Assembly: GCA_016806645.1 (NCBI GenBank)
Contig: JACSYO010001629.1
Location: 185,001 to 249,000, forward strand
Source of the DNA: Ophiodon elongatus
Lineage: Eukaryota; Chordata; Actinopteri; Perciformes; Hexagrammidae
Reading direction: 5' to 3'
DNA length: 64,000 nt
Part shown: in pieces, positions 1 through 13,020 of the stretch
How positions within the stretch are numbered: the stretch's first letter is position 1
Layout of the letters: the number at the start of each line of letters is the position of its first letter
Made by a program: the position numbers and the translations under genes
The notes under the pieces: model-generated
Told to the model about the DNA's origin: nothing
Database searches by the model: none
What the model saw: the letters and a program-made list of their open reading frames with translations, nothing else

Positions 1-779
1 GGGTTGCAAGGGTCTTTATTTTATTTTATTTTTTTTTTGGTTGAGTGAAAACACAGTCTGTGTTCTCCCACCGCTACATCCACGCTGGGGAAAGAAAGCT
101 GTGCATAATGCTTAGTTAGGGCTGCTGCATGGTTTTTTTCTCCATTGCACCCTGAAATAAGATCCTCCGTCAACATCCTACATAAGGTGAGAAATACCAT
201 CATTCCTCAAGTCTGCTTTTGTGTCATTCCCTCCTCCTTCTAAATGGCCGTGGTTACATCTGCCGAAATGAAAAGATACCCACAAACGGCTTTCATTCTG
301 CCACCCCCCCCCTCCTCTCTCTTTCTCTCTCTCTCTCTAAGGCTATAGCATCTGCTATGTGGAGACTAAATAACAGAAATATGCAGGAATTGCACACTAA
401 TTCCCTTTAGAGATAGATCTTGGCTGGTGCCCTGTCATAAATCAGAGAATTTCGATATGAAATGAGGCAAGCTGCTCTAATCATTTCTGCATTTCAAATT
501 GGATCACTGGCTCAATCGCTTGGCTTTTAAACTGCTTGCCTAAGAGCAAATGTGAGGTGGGAGATAATTCAGCTGAAATCTCTGCCTGCTCTGTGCGGCA
601 GTTAGTTTACTGCTTGAGTGCAAGAGAATGCCTTTTTTTTCTTCCTCCTCTTCTTCTTCTTCTTCTTCTTCTTCCTCCGTCAGCCCATCTTTCTCTTTTC
701 AACTTTGTTAAATTGACTTTTCATTTTAAAAAATCGATTAAATTGAGAGAGTCACTGCTGTTCCCCCGGAATCTTTAAA

Positions 780-1135
780 GGGACACCCATCACTGTGCGC
801 ATGTGCCTTTATTTGGCTGCCGCTATCATTGGCGGCGCTTTGGGGAATAAATATTTCCTCATTTAAATCACCTTTTATCCTGCTGACTGGACTGTAAGCA
901 TCAAAGTTCATGTGCTGCATTAGCTATTGCTTATTTCCCTCCATTGAAATGCCCACACATGCTTGTATTTATATCGACTGCATGATGGCCGTGTGCTCAG
1001 TGGCTGGTTCAAGACATAACAGAGTGGTTATAAGGCCGACTAGGGATTGGCTGCCCGGGATGCTGATTAGGGAGCAATGCTAAATTATTAGCGGCGCATC
1101 TAGAAATGATTTTGCCGTGTTATTTTTCAAAGTGA
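780..1135. other. Repeat-poor candidate conserved non-coding block
   Basis: The sequence has no simple repeats and is rich in words such as AATAAATATTTCCTCATTTAAA, GCATTAGCTATTG and CTAAATTATTAGCGG. It resembles teleost developmental enhancers in composition only. No alignment is available. Confidence 0.25.
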
Positions 1136-1305
1136 ATCTTACTGAATCAGGGAGGGGAAGAGAGGAGAATGGGAGATTCAGAGGGAGGGGGCTCTCTATC
1201 CTCTGTGCTCCATTCTTCAAGACCTTCGGGCGCATTGAGGTGCTCCAACTCTAAAGCCAAACAGTTTAGAGTAAGCTGTACCTGCCCTGAAGACAAGCAA
1301 CCCCT

Positions 1306-2010
1306 TTCTCCACCCCTGCCTCCTTTCCTTTCCTATGAATTATTTTGCTTTTCTTTTCCTTTCCAGTCATTCCCTTTGCTTTGATATGCCTCCTTTTACT
1401 TTCTCTTGTTTCCTTTCCTATTCCATTTCCTTTTGATATTCCTTTCCCTTTTCTATCCTCGTCCTTCCTTTCCTCATTTTATCTCCGATCCTCTCCACTC
1501 TCCTTTCGTTTCCTTTCTCCCCTTAATCTTTTCCTTTTAATTCTTTTCCTTTTCCTTTCCTCTCTTCGCCCCTTCCTTTATATCTCCTATCTTCCATCAT
1601 CTCTCCTTTTCTACCCTATTTTATTCGCTATTCCTTTCCTTTCCTCTCCTTGTCTTTCTTTTTCTCCTCATCTCATACCCTCTCTCATCTCTCCTTTCTG
1701 TCCCCTTCTCTATTTTCCTGTCATTCCCTATTCGTCCTTTCGCTAATCCTTTCTTTTCCTTTCCTCTCCTCGTCTTTCCTTTCCTCCTTTCATCTCCTAT
1801 CGTCTCTCATCTCTCCTTTCCTTCCCCTCTCTCTTTTCCTTTCATTTCTTATTTTGCTATTCCTTCCCTTTCCTCTCCTTGTCTTTCCTTTCCTCCTCAT
1901 CTCCTCATCTCCTCTCTCATCTCTCCCATCATTTCCTTTCCCTCTTTTTATTTCCTATCTGCTCCTCTCCTCTCCTTTCCTCCTCTCATCTCTCCTGTCC
2001 TTTCCTTTAA
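1306..2010 (+). repeat. Polypyrimidine minisatellite, ~110-120 bp higher-order period
   Basis: About 700 bp are almost pure C/T, built from TTTCC and CTCTC words. A landmark tcctctcctYgtctttc recurs at 1642, 1762 and 1871, spacings of 120 and 109, with a weaker version at 1558. The zfpm2 transcript strand is polypurine here. Apparent open frames across it are artefacts. Confidence 0.9.
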
Positions 2011-2260
2011 TATTTGTACATCACCCACACCGCTCTCTACTGATCCAGTCCCAACTTCTTTTCCCTCCCCAGCCCTTCAGCATCATTCAACAATGTCCCC
2101 AACTTTCTTTGTAGTGGAGAATGTTTAATTCAACTTCTCGAGTAAATGCGCGTGTACTTCTGTAACTATGTATAATGCGTATGTCTCGAGAACTATTTGA
2201 AGTTGTAAACAAGAGAAAGCTGAATTTGTAATGCATGCGCTCCAGGACTTAATCATATCT

Positions 2261-2296
2261 TGGAGGTATGAGTGGAGGTATGAGTGGAGGTATGAG

Positions 2297-2330
<34 letters not shown>
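2261..2330 (+). repeat. 12-bp triplicate plus (CA)n
   Basis: Three exact copies of TGGAGGTATGAG (2261-2296) run directly into an interrupted (CA)17 tract (2297-2330). Confidence 0.95.
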
Positions 2331-5164
2331 TGTACTCCTAGTGTTTGGCTTTGGTCAGGGGACAGAACAGCCCTGTCGCTTCACTACTCACTGTTTGAAT
2401 TACTCGAAATTTCCCATTTGAATTCAATTGGGAAGGACTTGTTTGATCTCTTGCATGTAAGCTGGGGCTGACTCCCCGAGCGGCGAGAAGCTGTGTGAGG
2501 GAACATAATAGGGGAACCCGGAGCCAGTAATGTTCACCTGTATGGATATTACCGTGGCCCCTGGGGGTCAAGGTGGCGGGTGGCGTATTCTCCGGACAGA
2601 ACCACTCGCTCTCTGTCGGGAATAAACATGCGGATTGTGGTGGGGAGGGGGTGGGGGGTGGGGGTGGGGGGGATTTCTTCAAAGAGGAAAAAGGGAACTC
2701 AGGAGTCAATCAGTCAATGGGGTCACAACAAATCCCTGCTCTCATAACCACACGCGGAAGACTAGGATCAGTCAGAGGCAGCAAATAAAGACAAACAATA
2801 AAATAGTAGGCATGATGCTTGAATAAAGCCCCTGACTTTAGATAAACCCCTGTGCCCCCCTCTAGGTATTGGATTTTAATATTCTTTTGAACTCCCCTCT
2901 CTCCTCTGGTGGAGTTTCATGATGCATTAGAATAGCATCTGTATGTGATTTCATATTTCAGGAGACTCTCTCAAGTCTGTGCATTCGGAAGCGGAGCTCT
3001 ACCCATATCAAAGTGTACAGAATCATAATTACAATAACCGCAAAGTACAACAAATAAAAAACAAAGAGAGGAAACATGTCACTTTGTTCTAACGACTAAC
3101 AAACCCCACCAAAGGTATGTTTGATTTGCATACCACCTGATCGTCCACATATTGCTGCAGTGCGCAATAGTTTGATCCCCGGGTGCACTTCGGAGAGGTC
3201 TGGCTAAATCCGGCGCGAAAAAAGGCCGACAATATTTACACCAAGTTAAGTAAATAAGATAAAGATGGTGAACTTGGCCCTCGCTAAATGCATTAGACGT
3301 GAACTCTCTTATCAGAGTCTCAGCACGCTGACTGTTAAAAGATGGGTTTCTCGAGCTGGAAATGGTCTTTGTTACCCAATTAGTTTGCCGACGACCCCGC
3401 GGTATAATATTCCCGCTTTGACAGCCTCATACACATCCATCTAATGAGGTGCTGTCGGACCACCAGGGAGTGAATGAACACTGTCCAGACCTTCATCTCC
3501 TCCAGCACCTATCAGCTTTCTTATCATCAATGCTAACCTTTTTTTTTTGTCAGAGGAATTGATTTTTTTATGCTCGGTTGTTCATACGGAGTCGTTTTGA
3601 CAGAGCTTTGTCTTTGGTCGGCCCCGATCCAACTAGGCTGAGGATCAGAGGGCTAAGGCCAGGACAGGGGACGGCGAGGACTTATCAAGGTCCACCAGCA
3701 GGGGTTTGCCTCCCTGTAGGGTGGCAGTCCTTCTACTCTCTGAAGGAGGTGAAGCAAGCGAAAGCCCCTTTGCTTCTCCGCCTCCCGCGCCAATGTGACA
3801 AGAGAGGGATAAAACGGCCGAAACTCCAAAGAGCGACAATGCTTGTGTAGAGAGCTCTTCGCTGTAAATAATATACGATTTCGGGGAGCTCACTTTCCAA
3901 CCAGCGGCAAAACATGGAGAACTGCAACTTTATATTTCTACAATCGCAGCTAATGGAGAGGGACGGGTCAGCCACCAACAATCCCGCTCTGATCTCACTT
4001 TCTCATGGTCGAACCACAAGGACTATCGGGAGGGGGGGGGGCTCGCAAATGGAAAAAAAATCGTGGAATTATCTGCACCACTTTTCAAGAAAGTTGTTTC
4101 AACATTTCGCAAGTGCAGCTATGACAGTGACAGATGGCAAAGCAGCTGGCACCGCTCAACTTTGTTTCACTTTTCTTTGCCTCTTCTTCTTCCTCCTCTT
4201 GCGCCTTTGCTGCAACAGCGCTCCGCCGTGTATTGACGTGTTGGATAGTCCTCCATTTGGGAAGACATATTGCGTACTGTGAAACGAGGCGAATATGCGT
4301 GACGACAGGGAGTTCTGAGCGCCTCTATTGCTGCCTGTACAGGCTGAAACCCAGCTCTGCTTGTTTCCTTGTTACAGTATATATCACAGCTAAAGAAGCT
4401 TCTCCCATTGATTCACGAGGCTCTTGAGATCAGTGTGTAAGCGATAGCGCGTGACGTAGGTGTTTGTGCGACCCCGAACTTAACAGTTGTTCAGGAATGT
4501 CAATGCTCACATCAAGCTGTTTTGTCCAGGGTTTATGGCGCACAGGAAACATAAACATGCAGGCGCTGCATCTCTTCAGTGTGACAAGTTTGCTATGCAG
4601 ACTGTGTCTCTCCCTGATGGGCCACTGGCAGACAGCAAACACCCAGAGAGTTGTGTGTGAGAGTGTGTGTGTGTGTGTGGGGGGGAGACAGGACACCCAG
4701 CTCACCCAGCTCACCCTCCTCTAGCCCTCCCGGGTGTGTGAAGAGTGCCCCCCCCCCACCCCCTAGGGACCTGGACTGTGGGGCTTTCAGCCGTCACTGG
4801 TCCTGCTCTGCTGCAGGAAGACAGCAGCCTGTCTATCTATTAACAGGAGAATCGTCACATCTTCGGCGTCTGTGAGGATGGAGCCATTCATGTCATTACA
4901 GCGACATGAGCAATGTTTCCTTAGTGTGAAATCTTCACAATAACGCATCTTATCTAGAATCTACCTGCTACACAGAGAGCGGCAGAGAACAAATAAATGA
5001 CTGGATGAAAGCATCTTTAGCGTTTTTAGATGATATCCGGAGTTGAAAATATTCTTAAATGGATGCTCTAGAATGTTTGCAACAGTAGCTGCATTTTCAC
5101 AACAATAAAATTGTGTGCAACCAAATCCGATTTGCAGCACAAGACATTGCACAAAACAGAACAC

Positions 5165-5545
5165 AGGAAGTGGTGGAAGACGTATTCAGATCCTTTACTT
5201 GAGTAAAAGCTGTATTAAAACAACAACAAGTTATTGTCCGGCATTCAAAATCCCACTTGAGTATAGAAGTATTATCAGCTAAGTGTGCTTGAGTGTCAAA
5301 ATAAAAGTACATGTTGTCCTTCTGAGTGTTTTATTATAATATATTGCACCACAAGGTCCAAGTTTAATCAATATAATGACATTGTATTTTCAATGAATGT
5401 ATTTTCATAATTAGTTTTTAAATTAAAATCTCAATCTGTAAAGTGACCGGTAACGATAGCTGTCTGATAAATATAGTGATAGATACTGTGTAGCGATATT
5501 CCCCTCTGAAACGAGCTGAAGTATAAAGTAGCATAAAGGTGCTTT
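5165..5545. repeat. Teleost interspersed repeat, 'TATTCAGATCCTTTACTTGAGTAAAAG' type
   Basis: It opens with gtggtggaagacgtattcag followed by atcctttacttgagtaaaag. Internal words are ggcattcaaaatcccacttg, agtattatcagc, gataaatatagtg and aagtataaagtagcataaag, in the order usual for a repeat very common in perciform genomes. It is decayed and has no coding capacity. Confidence 0.7.
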
Positions 5546-6832
5546 GAATTTGGTGAAAGCAGATGTGCTAGAGGAGTGAAAGGACATATAAAAAAACAAA
5601 AACACGTTTAATTTCAACATTTTAACGTAACGTAATGTTTATCTTGTATAGTGAGGAGACGAAGAGGGAAAACTTTGTTCCTTGTGATTCGAGCAACAGG
5701 AGAAACACACGGACTTCATTTGGAGAGAATACTTAATATCTAATCTAGATACGAATGCGACAAAATCATAAACACGGCGAGCACTGAATTGCGCTGCTTT
5801 TGGTCCCCATCTTCATATTTGTCTTGATCACTGCTTCCTTGGCGTGTTTGAGGAAAACCAAGCAGCCATCGCAGCGAGCAGGAAGCAAATCAGGGAGTCC
5901 TGCTCTGCTTATCGTTGGGGGGGGAAGGGGGTGGGGGGGGAGAGAAGAACCTGCCATATCAGTTTGGGTGTAGTTGTGTTGTGATGTAAGGGACGGGCGA
6001 AATGTCAGGTTCACTTGTAGATCAAGTCAACCATGCATTATCTCTCAAACAGTGGAGCTCGGCCGTGGCCGTAATAGCTGTCTGACTGTGGCGACTGACT
6101 GAGTGCTTCACGGCTAAATACAAGGAGCAGTGACTTCCAGCCATGCACACAGTAACTCTGAAAGAGCAGTCTTGGGAAATAAACGTGTATAGCAATAAAT
6201 AAAAAAAAAAAAAAAACAGTTGTGGTGAGTTTCTTTCGCCACAGCCTGCAATCCATCTGCCTCCCAAACGGACATCAATGTCATGTTGATCTGCGTTTAA
6301 AAAAAGCCCACATTTAAAGGGCTACATCAATAGAATTTGCTTTGATGCCCCCTTTCCCCCGTTTTTTTAGTAACGCAGGAACATGAAAACCATCGATAAA
6401 TGCTGTCGATAAATATATGGATGACGCAGAGCGGGGGGGGGGGAGCAGCGCCAGATAATTACCATTTTACCCATCTGAAGAGACCCCAGCCCTGATATTG
6501 GTTTAAACCCAAGAAATAATTGATGCATGCAATCACAAATTGGTTCTCCGCCTAAAATTTGGGCCCATTATTTCATTAGACGGAGCCACATTCTTTGTGC
6601 CAAAATTATTTGTGTGTCCAACGCTAGAAATTCAAATCCTGTTAGTCCTGATAGTGTTTGGCGTTTACCAAAAAAAATAAAAATAAAATAAAAAACCCGT
6701 ATCCAAGACAGTGTGACGTACAGATAGAAAACACGAACCACCTTTAAATGCAAACATAAATCAAAATGTTATTTTTTATTTTAATGGTTTGTTTGTTTGT
6801 TTGTTTGTGTGCACACGGGTGCATATTGCAGG

Positions 6833-6833
<1 letters not shown>

Positions 6834-6870
<37 letters not shown>

Positions 6871-7082
6871 TTTAGCAGCTAGGCTACACAGAGGTCCTAT
6901 CCTGGGGTGCCTTCTTGCATATGTAATTGGATGTTACTGTAAATAATTGCCTGGGCATGTGCCAGTGTGATGATGGTGATGATTTGTGTGTGTGCGTCGG
7001 CTCATGTGTGACTGTGTGTGTGTTGTGTGTGTGTGTGTGTGTGTGTAGAACGTTTGTGCATGGTTCTGTACGCATGTCTGTG

Positions 7083-7123
<41 letters not shown>
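6834..7123 (+). repeat. Cluster of (TG)n arrays
   Basis: Three tracts occur at 6834-6869, 7013-7047 and 7078-7123, preceded by a (TTTG)n run at 6786-6808. The intervening sequence is unique. Confidence 0.95.
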
Positions 7124-7128
<5 letters not shown>

Positions 7129-7332
7129 CGCATCTGCCCCATCCGTACTCCACTCTCAAGTCCCACTGATTCTCCTTTCCAGCCATGTTGAATCCTCTTT
7201 TCCTTATCAGCCGAGCCCAGGCCTGCATCAGGCTCTCCTTGCTATGACAGAGGCTACAACAATAGGCCTGCGATACCGCTGCTTAGCGCTGCGTTTCGGA
7301 GGGGAAACCTGCCACGGGCGCAGATTAACTAC

Positions 7333-7348
7333 AACACACACACGCGCG

Positions 7349-7412
<64 letters not shown>
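7333..7412 (+). repeat. (CA)n array
   Basis: An interrupted start (CACGCGCGCATA) leads into about 30 pure CA units to 7412. It is the complement of the TG tracts 200-500 bp to its left. Confidence 0.95.
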
Positions 7413-7416
<4 letters not shown>

Positions 7417-7744
7417 AGATTGCAGCCTCCAAAACAAAACATTTTTCAGAATGCCTCCTCTTGATTAATGAAGCAGTGACAAGAAGAAAAATATAATTTC
7501 TGAAACAGAAAAATCCGCCGCCACTTGTTAAAGTTTAGGGGTAGCTCACAATAAACATATTGGGAAGGGAGAGGGTGGGCAAAATAAAAAATAAAAAAGA
7601 AAGGGGGGATGAGATAAATGGCTTGAGTGATGGCCTGAATAATTTCTAGAGCATCTTTTTTTGGGGAGGGAGTTGCACAGGCCCATATTTCTACTCTTGT
7701 ACTAAATTACACAATAATCACACTCCATCGGCTGACAGCCTCTG

Positions 7745-7745
<1 letters not shown>

Positions 7746-7789
<44 letters not shown>

Positions 7790-7928
7790 GTCCCAGGTGA
7801 AAATTAGGACAGTATCTTGACATTTTTGCTCTTCTGTAGTCTACAAGCTAAAGCTCTCTGTTCACAGCCCCCAAAAACACAGCAGGCGCTCGCACACGCA
7901 CCTCCCACACGTACAGCACTACCCAAAA

Positions 7929-7964
<36 letters not shown>
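7746..7964 (+). repeat. (CT)n then (CA)n
   Basis: A (TC)n tract at 7746-7789 has one interruption. A (CA)17 tract follows at 7932-7964. Unique sequence lies between them. Confidence 0.95.
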
Positions 7965-7966
<2 letters not shown>

Positions 7967-8389
7967 AATACCCCAGACACATTGTGCACATGTGCGAGCG
8001 CGCGGGCGTTTAATGGCTCTGCTCTCATGCGACACCAGTAGATTCAAAAGAATTCATGAAGGCTTCATTTTGTATCCTAAGCAATTCAAAACGACAGACA
8101 AAAATGTAACAGATGTGAAAAATATTCCAACTATCATATACATGTATATGTATTGACAAACACATAACTATGATTATGATGACTTTTCATTCAAGGGTAA
8201 TGCCTTGATATTGTGTTTGGACTAAATTGGTTATTATATATTATTAGCCCATAGTGCTTAGTGACTCTTATTATGCCCTTGCAACCTTCCAAATCATGGT
8301 CTTTCTTTCAGTACCCTAGCATGGGATCCTGAACCATATGCTCGTATAAGCTCTTACAGAACAAGTAAATAAAGATGGAGGACGAGATA

Positions 8390-8863
8390 AAACCCAATAG
8401 ATCTTGATATGGAATTGCGCAAGCCTTATGCATTACAATTACCATGTCATTTGCACTAAAAGGCCCTCAAAACACATGCAGACCGGAATTCTATTGAATC
8501 CAGACTCATTACGGTGCACCTTGACTAAGCCCTGGTAATTAGCATTGGTAAGGCATTGTACGAGAGGCGGCAACACCCTCATCAACACACATTTACAACC
8601 GAGCTCTAAATCTGCTGCTCATTAATAGCTTGCCTCCCAATCAATTATTAACACCTACAATGGGAGCCAGGCTCACCGGGGCCAGGCCTCTCACTCCAGG
8701 CAAACCGGCGAGGCCGCCGTCTCCTCCCGGTTCTGTCCGGCGTAGGTAATTACCTCTTTTAAAAAGACACCTGCTACTCAATAGCTTCGACCCAGACTGT
8801 TAATTTAGCCCCATCCGTTGCAGACATTTATGTCTGAGTGTCACTATTAATTTGCGTTAATTT

Positions 8864-8865
<2 letters not shown>
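8390..8865. other. Repeat-poor candidate conserved non-coding block
   Basis: It contains TTATGCATTACAATTACC, GGTAATTAGCATTGG, CTCATTAATAGC and CAATCAATTATTAACACC, a dense set of homeodomain-like TAAT cores without mobile-element features. It ends at a (GA)n array. Confidence 0.3.
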
Positions 8866-8899
<34 letters not shown>

Positions 8900-8912
8900 G
8901 AGAGAGCGCGCG
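8866..8912 (+). repeat. (GA)n with (GC)n tail
   Basis: About 20 GA units with one TG interruption end in GCGCGCGC. Confidence 0.95.
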
Positions 8913-9706
8913 CAAGGAAGCCGGGGCGGAGGCGTTGTCGGCAGCCGGGGCTGAATGTGCTCGTCGCTCACCTGCGCCGGGGCTGCGGCTGTAATTGGAG
9001 TCTAATGGTCTGATTGATCAGTGAGAGAAGTGAGGGATGAGACGGCACTCTGGCAGCTCCATCAGTCAGACAGAGAGGAGAGGAGAGGAGACGAGAGGAG
9101 GCGGAGGAGGAAGAGGAGCGGGGCAGAGGAAGCAGCTGACGACAGCAGCACAGCGCCAACTCTTGGGCGATTTATCCTTTTTTTTCTTTTCAGCTCGCTT
9201 GTTTTTATTGTCTTGCTGTTCTGCCTCTCTCTCGCCAACAGAGTGCTCCAACCCGGGTCCCGTTCCTCAGTCTTGAGCTCAGACTCTGGTCTCTGTCTGT
9301 CAATCTAGTTAAGAGCCTTCTGTTGTGTCCCATGTAGGCTGCCTTACATCCCCTTCTTATCGTCTTTAAAAGATATTACGTGTGGAAACCAGTTCTGTAT
9401 TTTGACTGAAAAAATGTCTCAAATCTGTGTGTGATCTGAGAATGATAAAGACCACAGCGAGGCCGGGCATATGTGCTTCCCCGATACAGTGCAATGTGAT
9501 TGCGTTAACAGGTCTGCAACAGCAATAACTAACTCCAGTGCCTCACACCAAGCTGAGCCCCTGGGGTCTACAGACCTGCCACGGCCGACCCATCAGCTGT
9601 GAAATCTGCTTTCCTCTTTGATAAACGGTCGAGATGTGACCCTATCTCTGTCCTGCAGATGCCCAGATTTCCTGTCATGCTTTTTTTCCCCCTCTGTTTT
9701 CCCTGC

Positions 9707-9710
<4 letters not shown>

Positions 9711-9746
<36 letters not shown>

Positions 9747-9863
9747 TTTTCAAGCTTTACACCTCTCTTTCTCTCTCTCGCCCCCTCTTTCCCCCCCCTC
9801 TCTCTCTCTCTGTCTCTCTGTCTCTCTCTCTCTCTTCTTTTTCAAGCTTTACACCTCTCTTTC
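9711..9863 (+). repeat. Tandem duplication (92-bp period) with (CT)n cores
   Basis: The non-simple word cttctttttcaagctttaca, followed by cctctcttt, occurs twice exactly 92 bp apart (caagc at 9751 and 9843). Each copy is preceded by a (TC)n tract, so a unit that included the microsatellite was duplicated. Confidence 0.9.
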
Positions 9864-10405
9864 CAGGCCTGTCTGGACAACCGTGCGTAACGCTCCACTC
9901 GCCGCTCTTTCTCCAGCGTCATCCATCACTCCCGGGGGCCGGCTACTGAGGCCTGTCGTCCACCGGCAGCCGGCCCGCTCCCGTTTGCTACCTCCGGGGA
10001 CCAGCAAACCCCTCCCCCTCCTCCCGTCCAGACTCCGACCGGACCTACACGTGCCCTCCTCCGAAACGGCTCCTGCTCCAGTTTGATGCAAAAGAAGCTG
10101 CTTAAGTTCACAGGATTTTCATTATTTACTGGGAGCCACTTTAAGGAGACGTTACACTTTCAGGCGCTCTCCGGGCACCGTGCCAAGGATCGAGGAACGG
10201 ACCCGTGGCAGGCTCGACAAAAATAGCCTGACCTCCAAAAAGCCGTATCTGAAACGATGCGTCTGGACGCAGAGGGGTAAAATATGTTTGACTTCAGAGA
10301 GGGCATATCAATATCTCACCGTGCGGGTCATGTGTTTCATTCACGAGAGAGGTGTCGCTCCTGCCATATACCTGGCCGCCTTGGGGTAATTCATTCACCT
10401 CGATG

Positions 10406-10409
<4 letters not shown>

Positions 10410-10437
<28 letters not shown>
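10410..10437 (+). repeat. A28 homopolymer
   Basis: An uninterrupted poly(A) run follows GATGGTTT. No retrocopy, poly(A) signal or target duplication accompanies it. Confidence 0.95.
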
Positions 10438-10441
<4 letters not shown>

Positions 10442-10603
10442 AGAGAGTAAAAGGAGATTTAATAGTCTGTGGAGGTCACACTTCATAAGAATGACTGAGA
10501 GTGCCTCCTAGCTGAAGCAATGAGCCTTTATTTCTACCTCAAACACTTTCTGCCTGCCTTCTGACCCTGTTCTGCAGCACTGGCAGCCCTGACACGCATC
10601 TGG

Positions 10604-10634
<31 letters not shown>

Positions 10635-12711
10635 GTCTGCTCACTTTCACATTTGTTCTTTCTACTTTCCTATCCCTCCTCTCCAGGTGAGGCATCAGGG
10701 TTTGTTCCCCCCGTCCATGTTGGAAGGTTTGCACAACTCCCTCGCCTCCCACTGAAATAACTTGAGATAAACGCAGCATACACATTACGGATGTTGCCAA
10801 CGGCTGCATGTTTTAACAAGGCAACAGCTCAATAACTAGAGGTTTCATTTAAAAAAAACAAAAAACTATGCTACTGTAAATGAGATGATTCCCTCGTGAC
10901 GTGCCTAAATACCAGGAATCGGCTGATATTTTTCTGGCTCGTTCTGCGTCCAAGAAACAAAGTAAAAAGTTACACTGAACCCTGAAAGGAGCCTCGGTAA
11001 AACAAAACATGCCAGTTGGGTTGACCTAGCCTTTAATGAGAGATAGTGAGAAGCTGCTAACAGCCAGTACCCAGTTGGAGAGATGAAACTTAGGAGAGGA
11101 GGAGGGCAAGCGGCAAAGCACTGAGAGGGGCCCCCGGGAGAATAGACACACATGAGATCCTTAAAGGCAATATGCCAAAGCGTCTTCCTCGGCTTTTAAT
11201 TGCGAGGGAGGTTTGGCATATTCTGTAACCCCTCCACAGCCTATTACAGGTGATGACCAGCACCTGCTCGCTTAAAAAAAAAAAAAAGAAAAACCTGGAG
11301 GATCTGGATGAATTCCTCGGAGGGCAGTTAGTTAAGAACGTATCACTCTAGCCAAGAGCAACGATCAGCGTATGCATCTAGTTCAGCTGGGTGATGAATT
11401 TGCAACGTTTGTGTCTGCGAAAAGCAGCAGAGCAACAAAGAGATTCTCAAAAGATAATTTCCGCGTGAGTCAGCGGGGTCATTTGAGGGACGGTTGGAGG
11501 GTTGGCATTGGACGCCTTTCAGGGAAATTCATGCAGAGATTGCTGGAGAAGTATATGGAGTGTGTTACTTTGGGAGGCGACTTGAGGTGTTGGTCTGTCA
11601 AATCACTTTTCCGCCCAAGGATAACTGGCTTTACCCTGAGAGAAGCCATATTTCATGGCTATAATACGGCCCGGGTTATTGAAAGCCACTGATGACTTCA
11701 AAACGGCGAGGGGAGCTTAGAAAACAGTTGAAAAACTGCTCCGAAAATGATTTAGTAAAGTTTAAGGAGAAAAACGTTGGGGGGGAGGAGGGGGAGGGCC
11801 TCCGAGTCCGAAAAATCCTCACGGACTTTTCCTTATGTTTCTTAACAGGATGAATGTGAGCTTGGTTACGATTTTAATAGGAATTTCTTAATTAATCCAA
11901 ATGCAGAATGGAATATGAAACCCGTGGAGGGGCTCGTCACTCCACCGGAGCAGCGGGTCAACACCAGCCTCTTTGAAACAAGAGACATGAAGGCTGCTGT
12001 GTGCGGGGTAACATCAAAAATAATGGATTGTGACTTCATTCAGTTGAAGCCTGGACGGAGCTCAAAATCCACCAATCAAAGCGTTTTGTCATGAAATATG
12101 CAGATTAAGTGGTTGAAATGGATGCACATCAAAGGGGGCCAGTTGGGTCCCAGGAGAGCCACCTCAATGGGTCTGAATGTCATGGGAATTGCCATTAATA
12201 CGGTCTTTAAATGTACAGTAGGACAATCGTGTTCCCATGGCTGCCAGAGGCAAAGATTGACCAAATAAATGAATTTAATCATCCCTTCAGTCCAACAAAC
12301 AGTTTTTAATTAGGTATACTTTATAAACGGTGACTAGTGGCTTGCTAATGGTCAATAAATTGTTGATATTTAATATTTCGAAGCAAGTCGTTAGTAAAGA
12401 CATCATTTGGGCTCTCAGTTCGTGAAAGTGTGTTCGTATCCTCTTCTACTGTTGCATGACCTGCTTTGTCTTTTTACACATCGCCCCACCAATGGGCAGT
12501 TTGACCTTTTCCCACAAAGTGCTTCAGAACATCCAATTATAACACCTTGTAAAGTGTGCCTCATTATACACCTTCCAATAAAGTCCCACTGACTTTGGTA
12601 TGTTGCACTCAACGCAGGACTGTCTAACCGAGGTTCGAATAACTGGATGGCAAACAACTTTCTTCAGCTGAATTCCGGACAAGAGGGAAATTCTTCTTTC
12701 AGGACTGCAGC

Positions 12712-12835
12712 ATGCAGCAAGGTACCAATCTTAGGAATATTGTAAAAGATCCAAACACGGTGTTGACGGTAAAATCCGCCACACATGCCTTCATTTCATC
12801 TCGTCCTGATTATTGCGATGCTCCTCTCACTCGCT
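12712..12835 (+). mobile_element. L2/Maui-like LINE reverse-transcriptase fragment, decayed
   Basis: The plus-strand frame reads LRNIVKDPNTVLTVKSATHA and then HAFISSRPDYCDAPLT. Fish L2/Maui (CR1-clade) non-LTR elements carry a closely similar stretch near the end of the reverse-transcriptase domain: LRNI, a short spacer, then HAFISSRLDYCNALL. Here Leu has become Pro and Asn has become Asp, and homology fades downstream although the frame stays open to 13059. No endonuclease, catalytic motif or 3' tail is present. It is therefore an inactive remnant, antisense to zfpm2. A match to another CR1-clade family is possible. Confidence 0.65.
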
Positions 12836-13020
12836 TTCATTCCGATTTGTACACTAACCCTGGCTCGCTGTTCGTTTTAGGATTGACGTGTCTGCTCAAG
12901 CTTAAAGCATTGCATGACCAGCGGGCTGCATTGCTGAAGACCAAACGAGAGCAACCGGAGATCCGGCAGTGGCCTCTTGGCGGTGATCTGCTACTTTCTG
13001 TTAAAGGTTCTCTTTACGGG

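Noticed and set aside
1345..2114. Two long plus-strand frames of mostly Ser, Leu, Phe and Pro
   Set aside because: They are a consequence of polypyrimidine DNA lacking stop codons, with no domain, splice or promoter context.
2635..2675. G-rich run (GGGGAGGGGGTGGGGGG) as a functional G-quadruplex promoter element
   Set aside because: It can form a quadruplex, but similar G or C runs occur dozens of times in this window, with no promoter context.
9849..10111. GC-rich stretch open on both strands as a possible exon
   Set aside because: No recognisable protein and no phase relation to zfpm2. The neighbouring sequence is a microsatellite duplication.
10410..10437. Poly(A) run as the tail of a retrocopy
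   Set aside because: No coding or SINE-like sequence lies upstream and no target-site duplication is visible. Similar A and T runs are common across the window.
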